Source: DATJGF01 sp035495315 (lineage in GTDB: Bacteria; Verrucomicrobiota; Verrucomicrobiia; Limisphaerales; UBA8199). Taken from it: 61,633 bases of DNA. The position numbers and the translations under genes were made by a program. Below the pieces are notes generated by a model, which was not told the origin of the DNA, ran no database searches, and saw nothing but the letters and a program-made list of their open reading frames with translations. Position 1 is the first letter of the stretch. Each line of letters begins with the position of its first letter. Location: positions 1 through 61,633 of the forward strand of contig DATJGF010000126.1 in the NCBI GenBank assembly GCA_035495315.1, read 5' to 3'. Shown here piece after piece: positions 20,401 through 28,401 of this stretch.

Positions 20401-21647
20401 ACATTGTTCTCAACAAGAATGGCAGTGTGTCAATTCTTGCAGATGACGGGCGGGAACTTGAGCAGCACAACGTTGTCATTGGTTCCGTGATCTCTGTCAA
20501 AGACGGAGGCAAGGTCAAGAAGGGCGAAACCTTCGTGCAATGGGATCCGTACAATGTCCCGATTCTCTCTGAGAAAGCCGGGCGGGTGAAGTTTGCCGAC
20601 ATCATCGAGGGCGTCACGATGAAACAGGAGACGGACGAAACGACCGGTCAGGAAGCGATGGTCGTTATCGAGCACAAAGAAGATCTGCACCCGCAGATTG
20701 TAATCCTCGACGAAAATGGGGAACCGACCGCCAACTACCCGATTCCTTCCGGGGCTCACATTGTCGTCGCCGAAGATGACAAGATCGTCGCCGGCACGTT
20801 GATGGCCAAAACCCCGCGTAAGAGCGCCAAGACGAAGGATATCACCGGTGGTTTGCCGCGCGTGGCGGAGTTGTTCGAAGCTCGTCGCCCGAAGGATGCT
20901 GCCGAGATCTCGAAGATTGACGGTATCGTCGATTTCGGTCCGAGCGTCCGCGGCAAGCGTTGCATCCTAATCAAGGACCAACAGACCCAGGTTGAGGAAG
21001 AGCACCTCATTCCGATCGGTAAACACGTCATTGTCTTCAAGGGTGATTACGTGAAGAAAGGCCAGCAATTGACTGAAGGTCCGATCGATCCGCATGAGAT
21101 TCTCGACATCTGCGGTCCGCAGGAGTTGCAGGAACATTTGGTTAACGAGGTCCAGGAAGTTTATCGGCTTCAAGGTGTGACGATTAACGACAAGCACATC
21201 GAAATCATCGTTCGGCAGATGCTCCGAAAGGTTCGCATCACCGAGCCGGGCGATACCACCTTCCTTTGGGGTGAACAGGTGGATAAGCTGGAGTTCGAAG
21301 AAGAGAACCAGCGTGTCGAGAAGATGGGTGGCAAGCCCGCCGAAGCGCAGCCGGTTCTGCTTGGCATTACCAAAGCCTCGCTCGAAACGGAAAGTTTCCT
21401 GAGTGCTGCTTCGTTCCAGGATACTACCCGTGTCCTGACCGAAGCCGCGACACGCGCCCGGGTGGATTACCTGCGTGGGTTCAAAGAAAACGTCATCATG
21501 GGTCATATCATCCCGGCCGGGACCGGTTTTGATCACCACCGCAAGGTGCGCCTCAAGCCGTTGGTTGAGATCCAGGAAGAACCCGAGCCGGAGGAAGCTG
21601 CAGCACCAGCCGCCGCCGCCGCAGCAGAAAATCCATTGCTGAGTTAG
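17493..21647 (+). CDS. rpoC: RNA polymerase beta-prime subunit
   Basis: Beta-prime subunit, 1384 residues. The N-terminal zinc finger is at about 72-91 ([20 protein letters not shown]). The active-site Mg loop NADFDGDQM is at about residue 462. The second zinc site uses the Cys of EEDCGTTNG plus [13 protein letters not shown] at about 810-900. Bridge/trigger helix region: [20 protein letters not shown] and [10 protein letters not shown]. The C-terminus ends in a low-complexity Glu/Pro/Ala tail (about 25 residues). It is the last gene of the block, followed at once by an intrinsic terminator. Confidence 0.98.
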   Translation: [1384 protein letters not shown]

Positions 21648-21668
21648 TTAGAATCTATCTGCTTACGC

Positions 21669-21700
21669 AAAGGGCATCCGTATTTCGGATGCCCTTTTAT
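21669..21700 (+). terminator. Strong intrinsic terminator after rpoC
   Basis: AAAGGGCATCCG (21669-21680) pairs perfectly with CGGATGCCCTTT (21686-21697) around a TATTT loop, followed by TATTTG. It lies 21 nt after the rpoC stop and closes the large tuf-rpoC block. Confidence 0.9.
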
Positions 21701-21977
21701 TTGCCTGTTATCTACCGAGCCTGCTCTTCTGCCGATTCGCTGTGGTGTCAAGGAGAAGAATTGGGAAAAAGGCACGATGCTTGCCGCAGAACGAATCGGG
21801 TCTGTAACGCACGAGAAACCTCTCAGGCTAAAACCGATGCGGAGCGACAATCTTGGTAAATCAGCGGTAGGTCAGGAATTTCGAAGCCAACAAAGGGTTT
21901 GTTTGTGCCGGAGAGGGACTTACACCCTATTGGGAGGCGGCCCAAGAAGAAGGACGATATCGGTAGAAAGGCAAATT

Positions 21978-22130
21978 ATGAGTCCACTTCTGTTGGTCAT
22001 TCTGATTGTGCTGCTGATTGCTGCGGTTCCCGCCTGGCCTTACAGTCGGGGTTGGGGTTATGCTCCAAGCGGCGGTCTCGGTGCGATCTTGCTCGTAATA
22101 CTCATACTCTGGCTCCTGGGAGTCATATGA
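21978..22130 (+). CDS. DUF3309 small membrane peptide
   Basis: Peptide of 50 residues: a hydrophobic helix (LLLVILIVLLIAAVPAW), a central polar motif PYSRGWGYAPSGG, and a second hydrophobic helix to the end. This two-helix hairpin with Trp-Pro-Tyr-Ser-Arg-Gly-Trp-Gly-Tyr is typical of the DUF3309 family as I remember it; its function is not known. A GAAAGG ribosome binding site lies 8 nt before the ATG. The frame continues upstream, but those codons look non-coding. It is isolated: the rpoC terminator is upstream and a 339-nt gap is downstream. Confidence 0.85.
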   Translation: MSPLLLVILIVLLIAAVPAWPYSRGWGYAPSGGLGAILLVILILWLLGVI

Positions 22131-22469
22131 GCCACGACCACCATTGCAGGGCACCGTTTCGTCAACGACGATTATAGAGTTATTCCTTCTGAATGATTCG
22201 ATGCCTGCTAGCTAATTCCTCGCACAACCCAGGCCCCCGAATCAAGCCGGTCCGCCACGGTATGTGGTTCGTGTCATTGGTCATTGCATTCTGTTAATTC
22301 TGAGGAGGCGCTCCATTCTGCGCAAAGGGCAGTTCGTCATGGGATCCTTGAAGATTTGGTCCCATTTCGAGAAGACCAGGTTACTTGGGCGGGGAAGTTT
22401 AACTGTCTTTACACGATCGTTACTTAAAAGGCAACGCCGCCATCCATAATGCAGAATTGCAGCCTTCGT
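22131..22469. other. Intergenic region with no recognised feature
   Basis: This 339-nt gap lies between the convergent DUF3309 gene and the cyclase gene. I see no gene, tRNA or clear terminator. A 61-codon frame at 22264-22449 lacks family resemblance and a ribosome binding site. Confidence 0.4.
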
Positions 22470-23258
22470 TCAGGCTTTAGCCGTTGCGGCGGTTTCAGGC
22501 AGGCTTTGCTCTTCGCCGTTTAGTTTCCACTGAAATACTTGGGTCTTGCCAAGGCCGCGGATGTCATGTGTTGCTTCCTTGAATCCTTTCGGGGAGATGC
22601 ACGAAATGATTTCCTTTTTCTTGTTAAGGGGGAGGGCACTGAAGCAGACCGTGACTCCGTTGGGACGGGAAAGGCCTTCCAGACGCGCCGCTAGATTTAT
22701 CGTTCCGCCGGTGTAATCGCGGTAGCGGAAAAGGGCGGGGTTATTTTTGTCGCGATACAGCAATCTTTGAAACGAACCGATGGCGATACCGATTCCGACG
22801 TGATACTTTTCCGGGGCAAAATCAGCGGACACTTCAAAGAAACGATTAACAATTTCCTGTGAAACAAAGGCCAGACCTGTGATTTCATCGACCGAAATGT
22901 CGGTAATTGACCCTTGTTCAGCAATCCAGACGAGCATCACGCCATCGCCCAATTCCTTCGCAAAGGTCGTATAACGCGCGTTGATATTGGCTTTGAGAGT
23001 TCTCCCCGAGAAACATTGCGACAGGACACGGCGAAAACAGGCAAGCAGGCTTATCGCATAATCGGAATTGGAGTCCATGTAGGAGGTGAATTCACGAATA
23101 TCGGCGAAGACGACAATGCCATTGTGTAATTCCGCTTTGACGTATTCGTCTTCCAGTCCGGGAAATCGCGACACGGCCGCGGTGTTCTCCTGAACTGTGC
23201 TGCTCGGGTCGGCTGCCGGCTTTGGGCCCGGTTCGTTGTTCTGGCTGGTCTCGCTCAT
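22470..23258 (-). CDS. Class III adenylate cyclase-type protein
   Basis: A soluble protein of 262 residues with a class III nucleotidyl cyclase domain from about residue 45 to 245, after a disordered Pro/Ser/Asn N-terminus. All six catalytic positions are visible: the first metal Asp in VVFADIREF, the second metal Asp and purine-specifying Lys in KELGDGVMLVW, the purine-specifying Asp in YRDYTGGTIN, and the transition-state Asn and Arg in INLAARLEG. A Lys/Asp pair points to ATP rather than GTP. There is no membrane segment or sensor of its own. Its ATG overlaps the stop of the upstream scaffold gene (ATGA, 23255-23258), so translation is probably coupled and the two products are likely partners. 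Confidence 0.88.
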   Translation of the reverse strand: MSETSQNNEPGPKPAADPSSTVQENTAAVSRFPGLEDEYVKAELHNGIVVFADIREFTSYMDSNSDYAISLLACFRRVLSQCFSGRTLKANINARYTTFAKELGDGVMLVWIAEQGSITDISVDEITGLAFVSQEIVNRFFEVSADFAPEKYHVGIGIAIGSFQRLLYRDKNNPALFRYRDYTGGTINLAARLEGLSRPNGVTVCFSALPLNKKKEIISCISPKGFKEATHDIRGLGKTQVFQWKLNGEEQSLPETAATAKA

Positions 23259-26200
23259 GTAGCAGTATGCGACGAGACATCGGATTGGTCAGCTTGCGCA
23301 AAGTCCGGTTCCCGTAAGCGGGTCTGGACCAGGAGCACATCCTGGAGGACTGCCTCGGCAAGCCGTTTCTGGTCTTCACCCATTTCGAGCTCGAGCAGGC
23401 TGTGGGTTGTGCGCGCCAGGTTATCGATCGGCTGACGGATTTGCCGGCGTAAATTGGTTCGCAGCGCTCGAGCCGCATGCGCGGCATCCACGGCTTTCTG
23501 ACGAATACGCGCCAACTGAGTTTCTTGCCGTTTGCGTTCGACCTGCTCTTCTTCCAGGCTGGACTGAAGCTTGGTCAGTTCGAGGTCGCGCTCGGAATCC
23601 TCGTGAGAATAACCCTGTGCCGAGCGCAAGGCTTCGTTTAGGCGCTGGCGTTCCGCGCTTTCCTTTTGGAGCCTGGCCTCACGTTCTTGCAGAGCCTCTT
23701 GCGTCGCTTTCAATTCTTGTTCGAGGCTTTCGCGCCGTCGGGTCTGATTCTGCAGCTCGCGTTTGGCCTCCTCGAAATGTTCAGCGAGCCGTTGGCGTTC
23801 GGTGGTTTCCTGCTGGAGTCGAGCTTCGTTCTCTCGGGCGGCATTCAGCGTGGACTCCAGGCGAGCCTGCAATTCCTGACGGCCACCGCCAAATTTCTTG
23901 CTGGCTTCTTCAAAGAACGCGAGATCCTTTCGCAATTGGGCATTGGCCTCCTTCATCTTCTGTACTTGGGCGTCAGCCAGACGTTGTTCCGCTTGCGTCT
24001 GTTCGAGGTCGGCCGTGCGCTTTTCAAGAGCCTGGTTGGTTTGGCGCTGTTCTTCCTCGAGCGTGCTGATGCGGTCCTGGTCCTCGCGCTGGGCTTGGAG
24101 AGTGCGTTTCAAGTCATCATGCAAGGCTTGCATGCGCTGGTTAAGTTCGGTCGCGCGCTGCTGGCTGCGCTGGCGTTCGCCCCGCTCTCTAGCGAGTTCG
24201 GCCGTAGCTCTGGCCAGGGCCGCCACCCCTTGTCGGACCTGTTGTTCCAACTCACTTTCAGCGGTGTCGGTTTCCGATTCTGCTGGGCTGGATTGGCTTG
24301 GCTTCGAACTGGCCTTTTGGGCCAGCTGGTTTGCCAGTTCCTCTCGCGACTTTCGCAGCTCCTGCAGTTCCTGCTGCAGTTGTGCACAGCGAGCCTCCGC
24401 GTCTTGGCGTGCGGTCTCAACCGGTTGGCTGGCGGCGCTGGCCGCTTCCAATTGCTGCCGCAGCTCGTCCCGCTCACGCTGGTATTCGTCGGTTCTTTTT
24501 TCAAGTTCGGCAACGCTTTCATGCAAACGCTCCTCGAGTTCTTTAACGCGGTTGTCGGTCTCGGCGGCAGCCTCCTGCTGTTGACCAAAGCCTCCATTGA
24601 AATCGGCAAACGCTTCTCGAAGGCTGGCCACTTCCTGCTCCAATTCGGCGCAGCGTGCCAGCGCTTTCTGCTCCGAGTCCGTTGGCGTCCCGCCCGCACC
24701 TTCAGGTTCAGCGGCCGCTTCGGCCAATTGGTTTTGCAGGGCTTCAATTGTCTTATCCTTTCGCTCGACTTCCGCCTTGGCGTGATACAGCGCCATCTCC
24801 GCGGCGCAGACGCGCGCGGCTAGGTCTTCGCGGGGACTGTTCTGGCCCGCCGCCGGAAAGGATTCGGGATAAGCTGCTGGACTTCGCTCGAATTGATGGT
24901 TCATGGCATCTCCATAGTTTGAGTCCGGAGCGGCGTATTCCTCGACCACGGCCGCTTCGTTTTGATTTGTGGCTGACGCATTCGTCGTATCTGGAACGAT
25001 TTGCGCACTTTCGTTTGTAGCAGCTACGCGCCAGATCGTTTCCGCCTCCGCTCCTGCCCCCGCGTCGTCCGGCATTGGAGTTTCGGGCCTCGGGGCCTCA
25101 GCATCGACGAGGTTCGCTGCTTCTAACGGGCGCTCGTCAATTTGGCTTCCATCGATTGTGGTTTCGGGCAATCGGATTAAGAATTCAGCCTCCTGGTCTG
25201 GTCCGGATGTGCCAGGCGCTATCCGCTGAAAGGGTTCTGTCGGAATGCTTTTATCAAAGCTAAGATGGGTTGGGGTCTGGGCGAAAAGGTCGAAACTGTC
25301 GACTTCGGCCCTCGGCGCAGGTTGGGTTTTGTCAAAAGCCGAGGGTATTTCTTGCGGAATTTCCGATTCGACGTTTTCCGCTGCTGTCGGACCTGTATTT
25401 TGAACCTCGTTCAGGGCCTTCACCACCATTTCCGCCAGCAACAATGGGTCGGTTTCCAATCGGCGTGCACTTGTAGGCAAATGCTCGTCGAACCGCCCCG
25501 CCCCGTTAGATTCGGGCCCGAACAGGACAGGCGTTTCCCGGTGCAGCGGCAATTGACGAATATCACTTAAGGCCAGACCATGAGCTTCTGGTAAGACCAA
25601 ATTAACGATGATTAGGTCTGCAGATTTACAAGCCAGGTGCTTTCTGGCCTCGGAGGCCTCTTCGAACGAAACAATCTGCAACCCCGCGTCAGTCAGCCCT
25701 TTGGTCAGCGCCTGTTTTGAACTGGCCGCCTCGTCCACAGCACACACACTGAATCGGGATAGTGCTTGTTTATTTTGGGCGGTATCCAAAGGCATTCGGC
25801 TCATGACTCCAACAGAGCGCCTCACCGTAGTTAAAGCGCCCTCGGTGTAGCCTTCTTTAGCCTTGCCGATTTGGTTGAGATAATTCTCCAGTGCGTTAGC
25901 CTGCCTGGCCAGATCGGCCAGTGAAGCCGCTTCCGCACAACTCCGCAACGAACGAACTCGGCTGAGTAGTTCCTCTCCATTCTCAGGCCGCTTTTCTGTC
26001 TCAACCGTGAGTTGTTGGCATTGATCCCTGACACCCTGAATGATTTCCTCGATCTCCTCAGCCGAGACCACCTCTGCCACCGCTTCCGCAGATGCTTTGG
26101 GCAGTTGGGCAAACACTGAAGGTTTTTTCGTCGCTTCCTCCCGCAGAAACATCGCGGCGAAAGTTTGGACCAGCTCTTCACGCGTCATCACGCTTTTGTC

Positions 26201-26581
26201 GAAGACTTTTGTCGCCAGCGAAACGAGTTCTTTGCGGACTGCTCGATGTAACCGCTCCGCATGTGTGAAGACGTAAATGGGGCGCTTTCCGAATGTAGGT
26301 TCGGCGCGAGCGGCTTTCATCAGGTCCATGCCCGACAGTCCGCACAGCTTTAGCTCCATCAGAAGAATATCAGGGCGGCAAGCGCGAAGCTTACCTAGTC
26401 CGAGATAGCCATTGGAAGTGAAGTCGACAGCAAAACCTGCCAAACGAAGCCGCAATAGCAGCACCAGGCGCGTGAATCCGTCGCCTTCTACGAGTAGAAT
26501 GCGTTTGGGTGGGCTTGTCCCAGTGTCAATGATTCCGGGAACTTCCGAGTCTGCTGGCGCGGTGGCTGGAATGTCACTCAT
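23255..26581 (-). CDS. Degenerate phosphorelay scaffold: REC-Hpt-like-REC-coiled coil-DHp-like
   Basis: Protein of 1108 residues (ATG 26581; a TTG at 26614 would add 11). Residues about 27-131 form a receiver domain (RILLVEGDGFTRL, PDILLMELKLCGLSGMD, VFTHA, KVFDKS) in which the phospho-acceptor Asp is Glu76. About 175-260 is helical and Hpt-like (RVRSLRSCAEAASLADLARQ) with Arg210 where His would be. About 276-375 is a second receiver-like fold with Asn327 at the acceptor position (ADLIIVNLVLPEAHG). A Pro/Glu-rich linker and about 500 residues of Gln/Glu/Arg coiled coil follow. Residues around 1030-1090 (NLRRQIRQPIDNLARTTHSL) resemble a kinase DHp helix with Arg for His. No ATPase domain is present. 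Probably a phosphorylation-independent scaffold for the coupled cyclase. The Hpt and DHp readings are by eye. Confidence 0.8.
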   Translation of the reverse strand: MSDIPATAPADSEVPGIIDTGTSPPKRILLVEGDGFTRLVLLLRLRLAGFAVDFTSNGYLGLGKLRACRPDILLMELKLCGLSGMDLMKAARAEPTFGKRPIYVFTHAERLHRAVRKELVSLATKVFDKSVMTREELVQTFAAMFLREEATKKPSVFAQLPKASAEAVAEVVSAEEIEEIIQGVRDQCQQLTVETEKRPENGEELLSRVRSLRSCAEAASLADLARQANALENYLNQIGKAKEGYTEGALTTVRRSVGVMSRMPLDTAQNKQALSRFSVCAVDEAASSKQALTKGLTDAGLQIVSFEEASEARKHLACKSADLIIVNLVLPEAHGLALSDIRQLPLHRETPVLFGPESNGAGRFDEHLPTSARRLETDPLLLAEMVVKALNEVQNTGPTAAENVESEIPQEIPSAFDKTQPAPRAEVDSFDLFAQTPTHLSFDKSIPTEPFQRIAPGTSGPDQEAEFLIRLPETTIDGSQIDERPLEAANLVDAEAPRPETPMPDDAGAGAEAETIWRVAATNESAQIVPDTTNASATNQNEAAVVEEYAAPDSNYGDAMNHQFERSPAAYPESFPAAGQNSPREDLAARVCAAEMALYHAKAEVERKDKTIEALQNQLAEAAAEPEGAGGTPTDSEQKALARCAELEQEVASLREAFADFNGGFGQQQEAAAETDNRVKELEERLHESVAELEKRTDEYQRERDELRQQLEAASAASQPVETARQDAEARCAQLQQELQELRKSREELANQLAQKASSKPSQSSPAESETDTAESELEQQVRQGVAALARATAELARERGERQRSQQRATELNQRMQALHDDLKRTLQAQREDQDRISTLEEEQRQTNQALEKRTADLEQTQAEQRLADAQVQKMKEANAQLRKDLAFFEEASKKFGGGRQELQARLESTLNAARENEARLQQETTERQRLAEHFEEAKRELQNQTRRRESLEQELKATQEALQEREARLQKESAERQRLNEALRSAQGYSHEDSERDLELTKLQSSLEEEQVERKRQETQLARIRQKAVDAAHAARALRTNLRRQIRQPIDNLARTTHSLLELEMGEDQKRLAEAVLQDVLLVQTRLREPDFAQADQSDVSSHTAT

Positions 26582-27046
26582 TGAGCAAGAAAGCCGTTGG
26601 TTAGACGGCGGCAAAGGGAAGATCCCGCAAATATGATTGATTTCGTGCGGACGCGAGCCTTCGCCGTCCGTCGAACTGAATTCCCGAGCAGCGATGAATG
26701 CATCGCTACATACTCCATCCCGAGATTCTCAAAGCCTTGCATATGAACCCTCTTGCTCAGAGCAGGAAATAGACCAAAGGGCGTTCTCGGTCGGGATGAG
26801 AACGCAGTGGAGAGTTCGGACTCTAATTTACTGGGGTTCTTTTAGTTAGCTTCTTGGATTTAAAGTTCGGCTGGCGGTTTGGTCCTCGTGCCAGGGGCAG
26901 GTCGGCCCTTCTCAAATTCCCATTTTTGGACACCGCATCGGGAGAAAATTTAGAGTGTCACAACCCGTTTCGAGGCAAGTCAGACCGGAAAGCGACGGTA
27001 TGGCGAATGTTGAAACTCCCTCCATCGCGTGGGATGGATTTGTTTT
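26582..27046. other. Intergenic region with two inverted repeats
   Basis: About 465 nt without a recognisable gene, upstream of the scaffold gene and downstream of the GGQ-factor gene. It holds AGCGATG-AATG-CATCGCT (26690-26707) and GCGTTCTC (26781-26788) with GAGAACGC (26798-26805). Either could be a regulatory site for the minus-strand scaffold-cyclase operon. No convincing promoter hexamers were found. Confidence 0.4.
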
Positions 27047-27463
27047 TCAGAGATCCGTTATACGCAATGACCTTGAGGCTTTCTTTTCCGAATGGTGCGC
27101 TTTATTAGCGAGCATTCGTTCTTGTGCGCGGCGGCTTCGGCGCCGTTTCTGCCGTCGTATGCGCTCCCTTCTTGCACGTTCCTCAGCTACAACACCCGTT
27201 CTGAGCGCTTCGATTTTATCGAGCAATAATCGCCGGGCAATAAACCGGTTAAGTCCTTGCTGGCGAGTCGTTTGACACTTCACCTGGAGCCCGGTTGGGG
27301 CGTGCATTAGTACAACGCACGTGGCGGTTTTATTGACGTTCTGGCCGCCGTGGCCGCTGGACCGAACAAAGCTCTCTCTTATGTCGGTCTCGGAAACACC
27401 CAGGGCTGCCATTCGTTGACTTAGCTGCAGCTCTTTGTCCGGTCCCACGGGGAATGTGCTCAT
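27047..27463 (-). CDS. Stand-alone GGQ (RF-1 domain) ribosome-rescue-type factor, MTRFR-like
   Basis: Protein of 138 residues consisting only of the peptidyl-tRNA hydrolysis domain of class I release factors (VRSSGHGGQNVNKTATCVVL, then TGLQVKCQTTRQQGLNRFIA) plus a strongly basic C-terminal tail (RRERIRRQKRRRSRRAQE). It lacks the codon-recognition domain, so it cannot read stop codons. Its layout fits factors that release nascent chains from stalled ribosomes or free large subunits. By memory, the core looks closer to mitochondrial MTRFR (C12orf65) than to ArfB. It is divergent from ymdB, with about 100 nt between starts. Confidence 0.82.
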   Translation of the reverse strand: MSTFPVGPDKELQLSQRMAALGVSETDIRESFVRSSGHGGQNVNKTATCVVLMHAPTGLQVKCQTTRQQGLNRFIARRLLLDKIEALRTGVVAEERARRERIRRQKRRRSRRAQERMLANKAHHSEKKASRSLRITDL

Positions 27464-27565
27464 GGGGTAAACCTAGGGAAATATTATGCGATCCGCAATC
27501 TGCGGTTGTCGAGTTGCCGGGCAAAACCGCTTGCTCGCGTTGGCCAACGCGTTAGTGTGGCGCCT

Positions 27566-28354
27566 GTGAAGTTGCTTTTTATCGGTGATATCGTCGGTCA
27601 GCCAGGCCGCCGAATCGTGCGTGAGCTTGTTCCGAGACTGCGACAACAACACGCCCTGGATGTGGTTGTGGCCAATGGGGAAAATTCGGCCGGGGGCTCA
27701 GGGATAACGGTGCGTACCGCCGAGGAAATATTTGCCGCCGGCATCGATGTCATCACCAGCGGCGATCATCTCTGGGATCAGAAGGAAGTGTTGCAGCTAC
27801 TCGGGAACGAACCCCGTTTTCTGCGCCCGCTAAATTATCCACCGGGCACTCCTGGTCATGGCACTTACCTGCTGGAGCGCCCCAACTTGCCGGCAGCCGC
27901 AATCATCAACCTCCAGGGCCGCACGTTCATGCCGCCTTTGGAAAATCCGTTCCATTGTATTCTGACTGAAATTGAACGTCTGCGATCGGCGGTGTCGATA
28001 TTCTTCATAGATTTTCACGCGGAAGCGACTTCTGAGAAGGTGGCTTTGGCGCGCATGTTGGATGGCCGGGTCAGCGCTGTGGTTGGTACGCATACTCACG
28101 TCCAAACCGCGGACGAGCAGATCTTTGCAGGGGGAACCGCATTTCTTTGTGACGCTGGCTTCACGGGTCCTCACGATAGCGTCATTGGGCGTGAGTCAGA
28201 GCCCATTATTCGTCGGTTCCTGACTGCGATGCCTCAAAAGTTTGATGTCGCCAGCGGTCGTGTCCTCTTGCAGGGCGTCGTGGTCGAAATCGATGACGTG
28301 ACCGGCCGCGCCGTGCGTATAACGCGAATCTCGGAACCAATGCCTGCCGGGTGA
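27566..28354 (+). CDS. ymdB: YmdB-family metallophosphoesterase (cyclic nucleotide phosphodiesterase type)
   Basis: Protein of 262 residues of the TIGR00282/YmdB family, a dinuclear metal phosphoesterase acting on 2',3'-cyclic nucleotides in characterised members. Metal-site motifs are all present: FIGDIVGQPGR, VVANGENSAGG, TSGDHLWDQKE, FIDFHAEATSEK, VGTHTHVQTADE and DAGFTGPHDSVIG. The frame has no ATG; GTG 27566 gives MKLLFIGDIVG, the family's usual beginning, and GTG 27557 would add three residues. Its nearness to a cyclase operon (about 1 kb, other side of the GGQ factor) is suggestive, but the two are in different transcription units. Confidence 0.9.
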   Translation: MKLLFIGDIVGQPGRRIVRELVPRLRQQHALDVVVANGENSAGGSGITVRTAEEIFAAGIDVITSGDHLWDQKEVLQLLGNEPRFLRPLNYPPGTPGHGTYLLERPNLPAAAIINLQGRTFMPPLENPFHCILTEIERLRSAVSIFFIDFHAEATSEKVALARMLDGRVSAVVGTHTHVQTADEQIFAGGTAFLCDAGFTGPHDSVIGRESEPIIRRFLTAMPQKFDVASGRVLLQGVVVEIDDVTGRAVRITRISEPMPAG

Positions 28355-28401
28355 GTTCAAGGCGGCTAGAGCAGCGTTAGGCTGAATTTGCTCGCCTGCA
28401 A

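Noticed and set aside
23666..24823. A 385-codon open frame on the + strand opposite the coiled-coil region, with two more long frames beside it
   Set aside because: It mirrors the Gln/Glu/Arg-rich coiled coil, whose codon bias keeps the antisense frames open; the translation is low-complexity Leu/Phe/Arg with no family features.
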